A DNA stretch of 64,000 nucleotides from Thalassospira sp. (GTDB lineage Bacteria; Pseudomonadota; Alphaproteobacteria; Rhodospirillales; Thalassospiraceae): assembly GCF_002709775.1 (NCBI RefSeq), contig NZ_PAQR01000011.1, forward strand, positions 101,306 to 165,305. Reading direction: 5' to 3'. Made by a program: the position numbers and the translations under genes. Positions 44,392-52,553 of this stretch are shown piece by piece (position 1 is the stretch's first letter; each line of letters begins with the position of its first letter). The notes beneath the pieces are model-generated. The model saw only the letters and a program-made list of their open reading frames with translations, was not told where the DNA came from and searched no databases.

Positions 44392-44516
44392 AACAACTGG
44401 TTTGCCCGGTCCATGACCGCGTGGACGTAATCGGGGATCGGGGTCAGCGGCAAAAGGAAATATCCCGCAACCCCCAGCCCGATCAGGCTGAAAACAAGCA
44501 AAACCGACTTCTTCAC
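44388..44516 (-). CDS. possible small membrane protein, antisense in the scaffold-capsid gap
   Basis: A 42-residue frame from GTG 44516: VKKS, then one long hydrophobic helix (LLVFSLIGLGVAGYFLL), then PLTPIPDYVHAVMDR. The clean membrane-anchor profile is suggestive, but the ribosome-binding site is weak and it runs against all neighbours. The rest of 44392-44742 shows no other gene; it presumably holds the capsid promoter. Confidence 0.3.
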   Translation of the reverse strand: MKKSVLLVFSLIGLGVAGYFLLPLTPIPDYVHAVMDRANQLF

Positions 44517-44742
44517 GGCAGACACTCTTTTTCTTGTTTGTAACGCACAGGCGAGCCCTTCGGGTGCAACAGGTCGGGGCAAATCCGGTGCGTGTCCCAA
44601 CGTGAGACGGCTTTCTTAAAACATCAAACCATGACCGGAAAATGACCGGGTTTGGGGCAATTGTGGCAGATGGCGCAATTGAACCCCGGCGGCTGCTTGT
44701 GCGCGCGACAAAATCATATCTGAAACAAGGGGATAAAAGGCG

Positions 44743-45558
44743 ATGACAACCACGATTGATCAAAGCTTCATCGACCATTTTCAGGCCGATGTGCATCAGG
44801 CCTATCAACGCATGGGGTCGAAACTTCGCAACACGGTGCGGGTGAAAAATTCCATCAAGGGCGCGACCACCGTTTTCCAGAAGGTCGGCAAGGGCACGGC
44901 CACCACCAAGGCCCGCCATGGCAAGGTGCCGGTGATGAATGTCGATCACGAGGCGGTGCGTTGTGACCTGCGTGATTATTATGCTGGCGACTGGGTCGAT
45001 GCGCTCGACGAGCTCAAGATCAACCATGATGAAAAGATGGTTCTGGCCAATGCCGGGGCCTATGCACTCGGCCGCAAGACCGACGAGCTGATCATCAATG
45101 CACTGGTCGGGACCAGTGATGTTGTGCCCGATAATACCGAAGGCATGACCCTTGATAAGGTGATGATGGCGTTCGAAAGCCTTGGCGATCGCGATGTGCC
45201 CGATGACGGTCAGCGTTATGCGATTGTCGGCTGGAAACAGTGGTCGGAGCTGCTGCTGATCGATGAGTTCTCGCGATCTGATTATATCGGTGATGACGAT
45301 CTGCCGTGGAAGGGAACGCAGGCCAAACGTTGGCTCGGCACCCTTTGGATGCCCCATTCCGGCCTACCGGTGGCGAGCGGTATTCGGTCCTGCTTCTGGT
45401 ATCACCGCACCGCCATTGGCCATGCGATTGGTTCGGACGTTCAGTCCGACATCACCTGGCATGGCGATCACGCAGCGCACTTTGTGAACAACTCCATGAG
45501 CCAGGGTGCCGCGCTCATTGATGGCGACGGTGTCACCTGCATCCAAGCGCAGGAATAG
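44743..45558 (+). CDS. major capsid protein
   Basis: A 271-residue phage capsid protein. Its position after the scaffold gene and its composition fit an HK97-fold podoviral capsid protein (Phage_capsid_2-like): an N-terminal helical arm (DQSFIDHFQADVHQAYQRMG), VRVKNSIKGATTVFQKVGKG in part as the E-loop-like region, DWVDALDELKINHDEKMVLA as spine helix, and the late WHRTAIGHAIGSDVQSDITW-like beta region (here YHRTAIGHAIGSD). It has its own leader with AAGGGG upstream. High expression is likely. Confidence 0.88.
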   Translation: MTTTIDQSFIDHFQADVHQAYQRMGSKLRNTVRVKNSIKGATTVFQKVGKGTATTKARHGKVPVMNVDHEAVRCDLRDYYAGDWVDALDELKINHDEKMVLANAGAYALGRKTDELIINALVGTSDVVPDNTEGMTLDKVMMAFESLGDRDVPDDGQRYAIVGWKQWSELLLIDEFSRSDYIGDDDLPWKGTQAKRWLGTLWMPHSGLPVASGIRSCFWYHRTAIGHAIGSDVQSDITWHGDHAAHFVNNSMSQGAALIDGDGVTCIQAQE

Positions 45559-45608
45559 GCGATTTAGCCGCTTGCAACCCTCACCCTTTGACATGACAGG
45601 AGCCCAAA

Positions 45609-45884
45609 ATGGCAGAAGGTTTCAAAGCCAGAAACCTCAGTGTTCTGGCCTATGCCAACGGCTTTACGCTGTGGCACTACATCACCCCGGACGTCGCCGC
45701 TGACGTCGATACCGTCGACTATTTTGCCGACGCCCGCGACATGTTGCGCGTCGGCGATTTCATCGTCGCCAACACCAACCGCGACGCCACCATGTCCGGC
45801 GGCCTGTTTGTTGTCGCAAGTTCGGGTGCAGGCGGTGTCGATGTTCGCGACATGACCGCTGTCGGTACCTCAAACACCGACTGA
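45609..45884 (+). CDS. small phage protein after capsid (decoration-like)
   Basis: A 91-residue protein starting MAEGFKARNLSVLAYANGFTLWHY, followed by DARDMLRVGDFIV and a Gly/Ser-rich beta end. Short beta-rich proteins directly after a capsid gene often decorate or stabilise heads; identity here is by position only. AGGAG is placed correctly before the ATG. A terminator follows 45 bases after its stop. Confidence 0.75.
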   Translation: MAEGFKARNLSVLAYANGFTLWHYITPDVAADVDTVDYFADARDMLRVGDFIVANTNRDATMSGGLFVVASSGAGGVDVRDMTAVGTSNTD

Positions 45885-45930
45885 CCGTCCACCGCACCAA
45901 CCCAACCCTTTTCATCCTCCCTCAACCTCG

Positions 45931-45963
45931 CCCCGGTGACATTCGTTGCCGGGGTTTCTTTTT
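45931..45963 (+). terminator. hairpin terminator 1 of the tail-cassette series
   Basis: CCCCGGTGAC and GTTGCCGGGG form a 10-pair stem (two wobble pairs) around ATTC, followed by TTTCTTTTT. It ends about 20 bases before the next start codon. Confidence 0.82.
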
Positions 45964-45983
45964 ACCAAACAAGGAGACTGCCC

Positions 45984-46595
45984 ATGCAGGGTTCAACCCC
46001 AGTGGAATGTGAAGTTCTGAACGTTATTCAGGGGGCCGGCATCTGGCCCGATTGCGATGACAAGACCCAGCTGCTTCAGGCCATTCAGAAGCTTGCAACG
46101 ACCTCCCTGCCGACCCGTCAGTATTTCACCGAAGACGGATCATTTGTCGTGCCCGAAGGTGTCACGAAACTGCGTGTAACCGTATCTGGTGCCGGTGGCG
46201 GCGGTGGCCTCAACGGCAACAGGGTCAGTGAACAGTCGGAAGACGGTCAGGCGTCCAGTGTTACCTATCAACAGGTCGTTGTCGTTGCCGAGGGCGGCAC
46301 AGGCGGTTGGTCTGCCAAAACAACGGCAATTTCCGCGCCACATGGTGGTGCTACCAACGGTGACGTAAACCTTGTCGGTCAAGGTTCACCGGGGGGTAAT
46401 GGTACGACTTCCCAAGATGGCCTGACCGGTGGTGCAGGCGGCAATGGCGGATTGGCAATAAAGGAACTCGCCGTGCTGCCGGGCGAGACGTTGCAGATCG
46501 TTGTCGGTGCGGGCGGTACTAGTACTGCGGACCCGGCACCTGATTACTCAGGTAACTTTGGTGTCGATGGTTACGTGATCATCGAGTGGGTTTGA
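45984..46595 (+). CDS. glycine-rich tail-tip/fibre protein, cassette 1
   Basis: A 203-residue protein. Residues 1-37 form an adaptor nearly repeated in the next gene (TPVE-EVLNV, then DKTQLLQAI). The rest begins RQYFTEDGSFVVPEGVTKLRVTVSGAG in part and continues as a glycine-rich beta domain (GGAGGNGGLAIKELAVLPGE) typical of phage tail glycine-rich domains. ATG 45984 has AAGGAG upstream. It probably forms part of an adhesion device. A hairpin terminator lies on either side. Confidence 0.78.
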   Translation: MQGSTPVECEVLNVIQGAGIWPDCDDKTQLLQAIQKLATTSLPTRQYFTEDGSFVVPEGVTKLRVTVSGAGGGGGLNGNRVSEQSEDGQASSVTYQQVVVVAEGGTGGWSAKTTAISAPHGGATNGDVNLVGQGSPGGNGTTSQDGLTGGAGGNGGLAIKELAVLPGETLQIVVGAGGTSTADPAPDYSGNFGVDGYVIIEWV

Positions 46596-46604
46596 TTGAG
46601 CTAT

Positions 46605-46639
46605 CCCCGGCAGGGCTTCCTTGCCGGGGTTCTTTTTTT
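46605..46639 (+). terminator. hairpin terminator 2 of the tail-cassette series
   Basis: CCCCGGCA (46605-46612) pairs with TGCCGGGG (46622-46629), then TTCTTTTTTTG. It is similar in sequence and position to the hairpins at 45931 and 47347. Confidence 0.88.
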
Positions 46640-46659
46640 GCCAACGTTGGAGAATACAT

Positions 46660-47316
46660 ATGCAGTGCACTACTCCGGTCGAAAGTGAAGTTCTCAATGT
46701 CGTTCTGGCGGCAGATATCCAGCCTGATCGCATGGATGATACCCAGTTGCTGCAGGCGATCAATGCGTTGATTTCTGGTGGTGGTTCCGGCGGTGGGGGC
46801 GTCGTCGCTGGCAGCGAAATCGGTTCGGTTTCCGCCTTTGCAATGCCGACCCCGCCGACCGGCTGGATGGTCTGTGACGGTTCGGCTATCTCGCGGACCG
46901 AATATGCTGATCTGTTTACTGCTATTGGGACTGTGTGGGGGCATGGCGACGAAATCACGACCTTTAATTTGCCCGATCTACGTGGCGAATTTATCCGTGG
47001 ATTTGATGCCGGTCGTAATGTCGATAATGGAAGGGCTTTTGGATCATCTCAGCTTGACCAGATGCAGCGGATTACGGGCCAGACTGACACGACCTATGCT
47101 GCTCTCAATCGCACATTCGCAGATGGTGCTTTGACAGGAACCTCGGGTATCGGCGGTTCGGACCAGACTTCTACGGAATACGGTATCTTCCGGCCCGCAG
47201 GGCTTCTGAATTTCGATAGTGCAAATAGCCCGGGCGCTCGAACCGGTGACGAGACCCGCCCGCGCAACATTGCAATGACCTATGCGATCAAGGCGTTTTA
47301 CCCGACAGCAAGCTGA
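46660..47316 (+). CDS. phage tail collar-domain protein, cassette 2
   Basis: A 218-residue protein. The N-terminal adaptor (MQCTTPVESEVLNVV, DDTQLLQAINAL) matches cassette 1 at 24 of 37 positions by my count. A Gly/Ser linker leads into a collar domain: PPTGWMVCDGSAISRTEYADLF in part, TTFNLPDLRGEFIRGFD, and the late ETRPRNIAMTYAIKA. Collar domains occur at receptor-binding tail tips. ATG 46660 has TTGGAG upstream. Confidence 0.87.
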   Translation: MQCTTPVESEVLNVVLAADIQPDRMDDTQLLQAINALISGGGSGGGGVVAGSEIGSVSAFAMPTPPTGWMVCDGSAISRTEYADLFTAIGTVWGHGDEITTFNLPDLRGEFIRGFDAGRNVDNGRAFGSSQLDQMQRITGQTDTTYAALNRTFADGALTGTSGIGGSDQTSTEYGIFRPAGLLNFDSANSPGARTGDETRPRNIAMTYAIKAFYPTAS

Positions 47317-47346
47317 TAGATGCCAAGGCATTCTCAAAGTTGTCCT

Positions 47347-47380
47347 CCCCGGTAGAGAACTCTGCCGGGGATTTTTGTTT
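47347..47380 (+). terminator. hairpin terminator 3 of the tail-cassette series
   Basis: CCCCGGTAGAG and CTCTGCCGGGG pair with one wobble around a very short loop (47347-47370), followed by ATTTTTGTTTT. Confidence 0.85.
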
Positions 47381-47402
47381 TCAATAGGAAGAGGCTTTAA
47401 AA

Positions 47403-47930
47403 TTGAGCGAAACAATCACGATCTGTTCCGAAACCGATATCAGCCAGTTTGCTGCGATTGCAGTACCGACCGGGACGATCCTGCCATTTGCTTCGAGTGT
47501 TGCACCGAGCGGTTACCTTCCGTGTGACGGCGCGGAGGTTTCTCGGACAACCTATGCCGCTTTATTTGGCGTGATCGGGGCTGTTTGGGGTGAGGGGGAT
47601 GGTTCTACAACTTTTGCCCTTCCGGATATGCGCGGCCGTACTCCAATCGGTTCCGGTCAGAGCGCTGGTCTGACGGATCGCATTATCGGTGAGGCTAGCG
47701 GCGAAGAAAATCATCAACTGACCGTCGCTGAGATGCCGTCTCACACGCATGATTGGGAGAACGGCTATCGAACGCTCGTTATGACTGCGTTGAGTGGCGG
47801 CGTTGAGGGTAGTGGTCAAGGTTCCACTGCAATTGCCCCGCTTACTCAAACGGGTTCGTCGCAAGGGGATGACGAAGCTCACAACAACATGCAGCCGTTC
47901 CTGGTGGTGAATTACATCATCAAGGTCTGA
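47403..47930 (+). CDS. phage tail collar-domain protein, cassette 3 (TTG start)
   Basis: A 175-residue protein. After a short different N terminus (MSETITICSETDISQFAAIA), the collar domain parallels cassette 2: SGYLPCDGAEVSRTTYAALF, GAVWGEGDGSTTFALPDMRGR in part, TVAEMPSHTHDW, and HNNMQPFLVVNYIIKV at the end, which is the classic microcystin-dependent-protein/collar signature. The start is TTG with AGGAAGAGG upstream at a longer spacing. It lacks the shared adaptor, so it may attach differently. Confidence 0.85.
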   Translation: MSETITICSETDISQFAAIAVPTGTILPFASSVAPSGYLPCDGAEVSRTTYAALFGVIGAVWGEGDGSTTFALPDMRGRTPIGSGQSAGLTDRIIGEASGEENHQLTVAEMPSHTHDWENGYRTLVMTALSGGVEGSGQGSTAIAPLTQTGSSQGDDEAHNNMQPFLVVNYIIKV

Positions 47931-47951
47931 TTGCTGCGAGCGACAATCTTG

Positions 47952-47980
47952 CGGGGTCCGGTTTTCCGGGCCCCGTTTTT
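47952..47980 (+). terminator. hairpin terminator 4 of the tail-cassette series
   Basis: CGGGGTCCGG and CCGGGCCCCG pair (one wobble) around TTTT, followed by TTTTTG. It separates the cassettes from the tail tubular genes. Confidence 0.88.
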
Positions 47981-47997
47981 GTTTGGGGGCGAAACTG

Positions 47998-48576
47998 ATG
48001 GCGTTGAGTGATGTGGCGCTGTGTGCGCGGGCGTTGGTGATGATCGGGGCGGCGCCGATTTCTTCTTTTGAGGAAGACGTCGCCGAGGCCGAGATTGCCC
48101 GGATGTTGTATCCGAGCGTGCGGGACGGGATGCTGGCGGGCTATCCGTGGCGGTTTGCCGGGCGGGGGGGCTGGTTGTCTCGTTTGGCGGATGGGGATGC
48201 GGCAAGTTCGGCAAGGGATGGCAGCCATCTGTTTGCTTTGCCGCGCGACTTTATTCGTTTGCTGTCGCTTGAAGATGATGGTGGCAAGATTGCCGCGTTT
48301 GAGTTGCGCGATCAGGCGATCAAGGTCGCGGGCGACAGTGCGTATCTTGCCTATGTCGCGCGCTTGCCCGAAGGCAGCTTTCCGGCCTGGTTTGATCTGG
48401 CTTTGATGGCACGGCTGGCGGCCGAGTTTTGCCTGCCGCTGACCGAAAGCAGCACGCGGGCGGAGTACCTTTTCAAGCGTGCCGAGGACCAGTTGCGCGA
48501 AGCACGGCTTGCCGATGCGCAGCAATCAACCCCGCATGCGATTGATGATTTTTCGCTGATTGCGGCGCGGGGGTAG
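47998..48576 (+). CDS. tail tubular protein A (T7 gp11-like adaptor)
   Basis: A 192-residue protein. The beginning MALSDVALCARALVMIGAAPISSFEE in part, then AEIARMLYPSVRDGMLAGYPWRFA in part, is the standard N-terminal signature of podoviral tail tubular A. The remainder contains LPRDFIRLLSL and WFDLALMARLAAEFCLPLTES in part. The product forms the ring between portal and nozzle. A REP palindrome lies in the gap before the gp12-like gene. Confidence 0.9.
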   Translation: MALSDVALCARALVMIGAAPISSFEEDVAEAEIARMLYPSVRDGMLAGYPWRFAGRGGWLSRLADGDAASSARDGSHLFALPRDFIRLLSLEDDGGKIAAFELRDQAIKVAGDSAYLAYVARLPEGSFPAWFDLALMARLAAEFCLPLTESSTRAEYLFKRAEDQLREARLADAQQSTPHAIDDFSLIAARG

Positions 48577-48642
48577 GGCGGCGGGCCGTGGGTTTGGAGG
48601 CTGCGGTGCGAGGGTAGTGCGGGCGCGGAGCATGCCGCCATA

Positions 48643-48664
48643 GATCCCCGCGAAGGCGGGGATC
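48643..48664. repeat. single REP palindrome (copy D)
   Basis: A 22-base perfect palindrome with centre CCCCGCGAAGGCGGGG, in the 131-base gap between the tail tubular genes. It matches the second-type half of the paired copies; no partner lies nearby. Confidence 0.72.
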
Positions 48665-48707
48665 CCGAGCCGCAAGTGTATTACCATAATTCAACGAGGG
48701 AGCCGCC

Positions 48708-50636
48708 ATGGCACGCCGTGTTCTGGAGAAAAACACCTTTTCGACCGGCGAGCTGGCGCCTGAATTGTGGGGGCGGTCGGATCTGAGTGCCTATGCCAAT
48801 GGGGCGGCGCGCCTGCGTAATGTGTTTATTGAACCCTCGGGCGGGGTGCGTCGGCGTCCGGGTATTCGATTGATTGATGAATTGCCGGGGCGTGCGCGTC
48901 TGATTCAGTTCGAGTTCAATACCGAGCAGACCTATTTGCTGGCCTTTGGCGATAAGCATGCGCGCGTGTTTGAGGATGGGGTCGAGACGGTCTGGTTTGA
49001 AACCACTTTCGGGGCCGAGCAGCTTGATCTTCTGAACTGGACGCAAAGTGCCGATACGCTTCTGGTCGTGCATCCCGATGCGCCGCCTGTGCGGATGACG
49101 CGGACAAGCGATGGCAGTTGGCAAACAACCCTTTGGGCCTGGCGCAAAACCAACCTTCGGACCCGACAGCCCTATTACAAGTTTGCCGAGCCCGCCGCGA
49201 CCCTGACGCCATCAGGTGCCAGCGGCACGATCACGATCACCGCAAATGTCGATTTGTTTGTAGCAGAGCATATCGGCACCCTGTGGCGAATTCAGGGGAT
49301 CGAGGGTGAAATCACTGCGGTTGCTGATGCGCGCACCGCCACCATCGCACTCAAGCAGTCACTGCCCGATACCAACGTGACCGTCGATTTTGTCGAGCAG
49401 GCCTTTTCGGATGTACGTGGGTGGCCGCGCAGCGTGACGTTCCATCAGGACCGGTTGATCATTGGCGGATCGCGCGATCTGCCCAACCGGTTGTGGATGT
49501 CAAAATCGGGTGATCTGTTTAATTTCGAGCTTGGCGAAGGCCTTGATGACGAGGCGATTGAATTTGCCCTGCTGGCCGATCAGGTCAATGCGATCACCGG
49601 TATTTTTGCCGGGCGTCATTTGCAGGTTTTCACCAGCGGATCGGAATGGATGGTGACGGGTGATCCACTGACCCCGGCCAATGTGCAGGTCACGCGCCAG
49701 ACCCGGATCGGCAGCCAAAGTGATCGTACCGTGCCGCTGGTCAATGTCGATGGTGCAACGCTTTTTGCCGGGCGGAGCGGGCGCGAAATTCGCGAGTTCC
49801 TGTTTACCGATGTCGAGCAGGCCTATGGATCAGCCGATCTGGCCTTGCTGTCGCGCCATCTGATCAATCATCCGATTGATCAGGCCTTTGATCCCGATCG
49901 GCGTTTGTTGCATGTGGTGATGAAGGACGGATCGCTTGCGACCCTGACCCTGTATCGGTCTGAGGCCATCACCGCCTGGTCGGCGCAATCGGTTGCGGGC
50001 TGTGCCTTCAGGTCGATTTCGGTATCCGGCGGGGATGTCTATGTCGTGCTGGAGCGCGACGGGCGGTATTTCCTGGGCGTGTTTGACCCGGAATGCGGCT
50101 TTGATCTTTATCGCCGGCAAGCGGTGGCGGATGGCGAAGAACCGCGTCGTCATTGGGGTAATCTTGAGGCGCTGGATGGTCTTGAGGTCAGCGTCTGGGG
50201 CGATGGCGTTCTTGCCGAAGACGTGCCGGTTGCCGGGGGCACGATCACGGTGCCCGATCACATTGGGGCGGTGTCGGAGATCGAAGTCGGCTTGCCCTTT
50301 ATCCATGAAATTTTTGCCCTGCCGCCGGCCGCATCGGATGGCAGCCGCCCGCATGGCGGCAATGCCGTGCGGCTGGTTTCGGTCACCCTGCGTTTGCAGG
50401 AAACCGGGCAGCTGCGGGTTGATACCGGCCGGGGATTGCGCGATGTCGCACTACCGGTAACTGTATCACCCGATAAAAAAGATGCGCTTTATAGCGGGGA
50501 TATTACGCTGCGCGCGCTTGGTTGGCGGCGGGGCAGTGGCGGGACGGTTAAAAGCGGATTGTGGCGCATCGCCGGGGCATTGCCCCGGCCTTTTTTATTG
50601 CTCGGCGCGGCCAGTGAAATGGGGGTGAATGACTGA
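48708..50636 (+). CDS. tail tubular protein B (T7 gp12-like nozzle)
   Basis: A 642-residue protein of the phage stub. N-terminal features match the gp12 group: KNTFSTGELAPELWGRSDLSAYANGAARLRN in part, then EPSGGVRRRPGIRLI. A long beta-propeller-like body follows, with WPRSVTFHQDRLIIGGSRDLPNR in part near 230-255 and RTVPLVNVDGATLFAGRSGREIREF in part, both typical. It builds the nozzle through which DNA leaves. Its stop overlaps the next ATG. Confidence 0.9.
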   Translation: MARRVLEKNTFSTGELAPELWGRSDLSAYANGAARLRNVFIEPSGGVRRRPGIRLIDELPGRARLIQFEFNTEQTYLLAFGDKHARVFEDGVETVWFETTFGAEQLDLLNWTQSADTLLVVHPDAPPVRMTRTSDGSWQTTLWAWRKTNLRTRQPYYKFAEPAATLTPSGASGTITITANVDLFVAEHIGTLWRIQGIEGEITAVADARTATIALKQSLPDTNVTVDFVEQAFSDVRGWPRSVTFHQDRLIIGGSRDLPNRLWMSKSGDLFNFELGEGLDDEAIEFALLADQVNAITGIFAGRHLQVFTSGSEWMVTGDPLTPANVQVTRQTRIGSQSDRTVPLVNVDGATLFAGRSGREIREFLFTDVEQAYGSADLALLSRHLINHPIDQAFDPDRRLLHVVMKDGSLATLTLYRSEAITAWSAQSVAGCAFRSISVSGGDVYVVLERDGRYFLGVFDPECGFDLYRRQAVADGEEPRRHWGNLEALDGLEVSVWGDGVLAEDVPVAGGTITVPDHIGAVSEIEVGLPFIHEIFALPPAASDGSRPHGGNAVRLVSVTLRLQETGQLRVDTGRGLRDVALPVTVSPDKKDALYSGDITLRALGWRRGSGGTVKSGLWRIAGALPRPFLLLGAASEMGVND

Positions 50637-51082
50637 TGGGTGGATTTACATCAATCGTACCGATGGCGGCATCGGTGCTGCAAACCGGACAACGGATCAG
50701 CGCCAATCAAAGCGATGCCCAAGCGCGCATCAATCAAGGCGAAGCGGCACGGCAGGCCGAACTGGCAGAGCTTGAAGCACGCCAGCGCGAGGATGCCGCC
50801 AAACGCGAAGAAGACCTTCGTCGTCGTCAGGCAACGGTACGTGCCCGACAAGGGGCATCGGGCCTGATGACGGGTGGATCCGGGTCGGCCAGTGCGGTTC
50901 TGGCGGGGTTTGAAAAGGCGGCGCGTCAGGATGCCGATCTGGACGCCGATGCCGCCAACCGCAAACGCACGCGCATCAATCAACAGGCCGCCTGGCGCGA
51001 AAAGTCACTTTTGCGATCAGTTGAGGATGACACGGTCGCGCGGCTGAATGCCTGGTTTTCCAAGCGTGATGGTTGGGGTTGA
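50636..51082 (+). CDS. internal virion protein-like (gp14 position)
   Basis: A 148-residue protein. The first 20 residues are hydrophobic (FTSIVPMAASVLQTGQ), followed by an Ala/Glu/Arg-rich coiled coil (AELAELEARQREDAAKREED) and the ARQGASGLMTGGSGSASAVLAGFE stretch in part that recurs in gp14-like ejection proteins. Position after gp12 supports the call. It is the only candidate ejection protein; no large gp15 or gp16 homologue follows. Confidence 0.75.
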   Translation: MGGFTSIVPMAASVLQTGQRISANQSDAQARINQGEAARQAELAELEARQREDAAKREEDLRRRQATVRARQGASGLMTGGSGSASAVLAGFEKAARQDADLDADAANRKRTRINQQAAWREKSLLRSVEDDTVARLNAWFSKRDGWG

Positions 51083-51104
51083 GGTTTAAAAAGGGGAAGA
51101 AGCT

Positions 51105-52508
51105 ATGGGTGCCGTTTTTGCCAATCAGATCCGGGCCGCCATCGCCTTTGTCGGCGACGGTGCGCGCGAGACGTTTCCGTTTGATTTTGATGTGTTTGAT
51201 GCCGGTGATGTTCGGGTCAGCATTGATGGCAGTGAAACCGAAACCGGGTTTCACATTGCCCTGACGCCCGCTGATCAGGGTGGCGGTGGCGTGGTGCGGT
51301 TTGAAACTCCGCCGGCAAATGGCAGCACCATCAGCCTTGCCCGGCAATTGCATTTGCGCCGGCTGAGTGCCTTTGACGCCATGTCGATCCCGCGCGGGGA
51401 TGCGCTCGAGCGTGATCTTGATTTCATGACGGCGGCCCTTGGCGATGTTGACCGCGCTCTTTCCGGTACGCTGCGCTTTGGGCCGGATCAGGATGCACCG
51501 GCGTCGGCGGAATTGCCGGTGATTGAGCCCGGTCGGGCGTTGATCTGGGATAGCGATGGCAGCGGGCTTGCCAATGGTCCAACCGGTGATGAAATCGCGC
51601 AGGCCAGCACCAAGGCAAGTCAGGCACAGGATGCCGCCAACCGGGCCGAGGCCGCCGAAAGCCGGTCTGAAATCGCAGCTGCGTCGTTTGAACGATCAAA
51701 CGCATCGGCGATGCTCAATCTTGATTTTCGCAGCGGTGATCTGCTGGCGTGGGAGGATGAGCGCCGCATGCCGGTGATTGATGCCCCCGTCAGTCGGATC
51801 ATGGATATCCGCGAAACCGGATCGCTGGTCAGGCTTTCTAGCGGGGCGCAATTGACCTTGCCGGTGGCATCGCTTGCGCGCAATGGCGTGCGCTATCGCG
51901 TTTTTAACGGTGATGGCACGATGGTTGATATCACGACGGCAGCGGGCAATGTTATTCGCCCGATCCATGGCGGGGCGGAGGTGACGGTATATCCGCTTCC
52001 GACACGCGGCGATATGGTCGATCTGATCTGTGATGGCACGTGCTGGTTTGCTGCGCCCATTCATGAAAGCGGTCCAGTGATCAAGCTTTCGCGGGTGGCG
52101 AGCCAATCCATCCCGGCGGGTGGTGCGTTTCTGATTGAATGGGATCAGGTGATTGAGGACAGCCACGGGCTTTATGACAGTGGCGTGCATGGCGTGACAG
52201 GGCTTCCGCCCGGTTTCTATCATGTTGATATCGCCGTGCGTTTTCCCATTACCGACCAGTCGGTTTCTACGACATTGTCGCTTGAACGCTTTGATGGCAC
52301 CGACTGGTCCAGCCATTTGCAAAGCAATGACATCACCGCGATGGGCAGCGGGGCGTCACACAGTTTGCGCCTGAATGGCATTGCCCGGATCGGCACCACG
52401 CCGGGGACGGGATTACGCCTGCGCCTTTGGCACAGCGACAGCGAAACGCGCGAAATCGGCGACCATGATCTTTTGACCTGGTGTCACATCCATCGCATTG
52501 GCGGCTAG
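51105..52508 (+). CDS. tail fibre protein
   Basis: A 467-residue fibre. The N-terminal domain (IRAAIAFVGDGARETFPFDF, AGDVRVSIDG, GGVVRFETPPANG, ISLARQLHLRRLS, then ALERDLDFMTAAL) is the T7 gp17-type virion-attachment module. An Ala-rich coiled coil (about 165-205) leads into a beta-rich distal half ending in WCHIHRIGG. Its distal domain probably binds the cell surface. It starts 22 bases after the gp14-like gene. Confidence 0.85.
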   Translation: MGAVFANQIRAAIAFVGDGARETFPFDFDVFDAGDVRVSIDGSETETGFHIALTPADQGGGGVVRFETPPANGSTISLARQLHLRRLSAFDAMSIPRGDALERDLDFMTAALGDVDRALSGTLRFGPDQDAPASAELPVIEPGRALIWDSDGSGLANGPTGDEIAQASTKASQAQDAANRAEAAESRSEIAAASFERSNASAMLNLDFRSGDLLAWEDERRMPVIDAPVSRIMDIRETGSLVRLSSGAQLTLPVASLARNGVRYRVFNGDGTMVDITTAAGNVIRPIHGGAEVTVYPLPTRGDMVDLICDGTCWFAAPIHESGPVIKLSRVASQSIPAGGAFLIEWDQVIEDSHGLYDSGVHGVTGLPPGFYHVDIAVRFPITDQSVSTTLSLERFDGTDWSSHLQSNDITAMGSGASHSLRLNGIARIGTTPGTGLRLRLWHSDSETREIGDHDLLTWCHIHRIGG

Positions 52509-52553
52509 CGCGCCACTATCAACCCACTGCCAAATAAAACGGAGATGCATCCA

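Noticed and set aside
44020..45357. A 445-codon open frame on the minus strand opposite the scaffold and capsid genes
   Set aside because: It runs across two well-supported phage genes and has low-complexity, motif-free translation; no ribosome-binding site or domain supports it.
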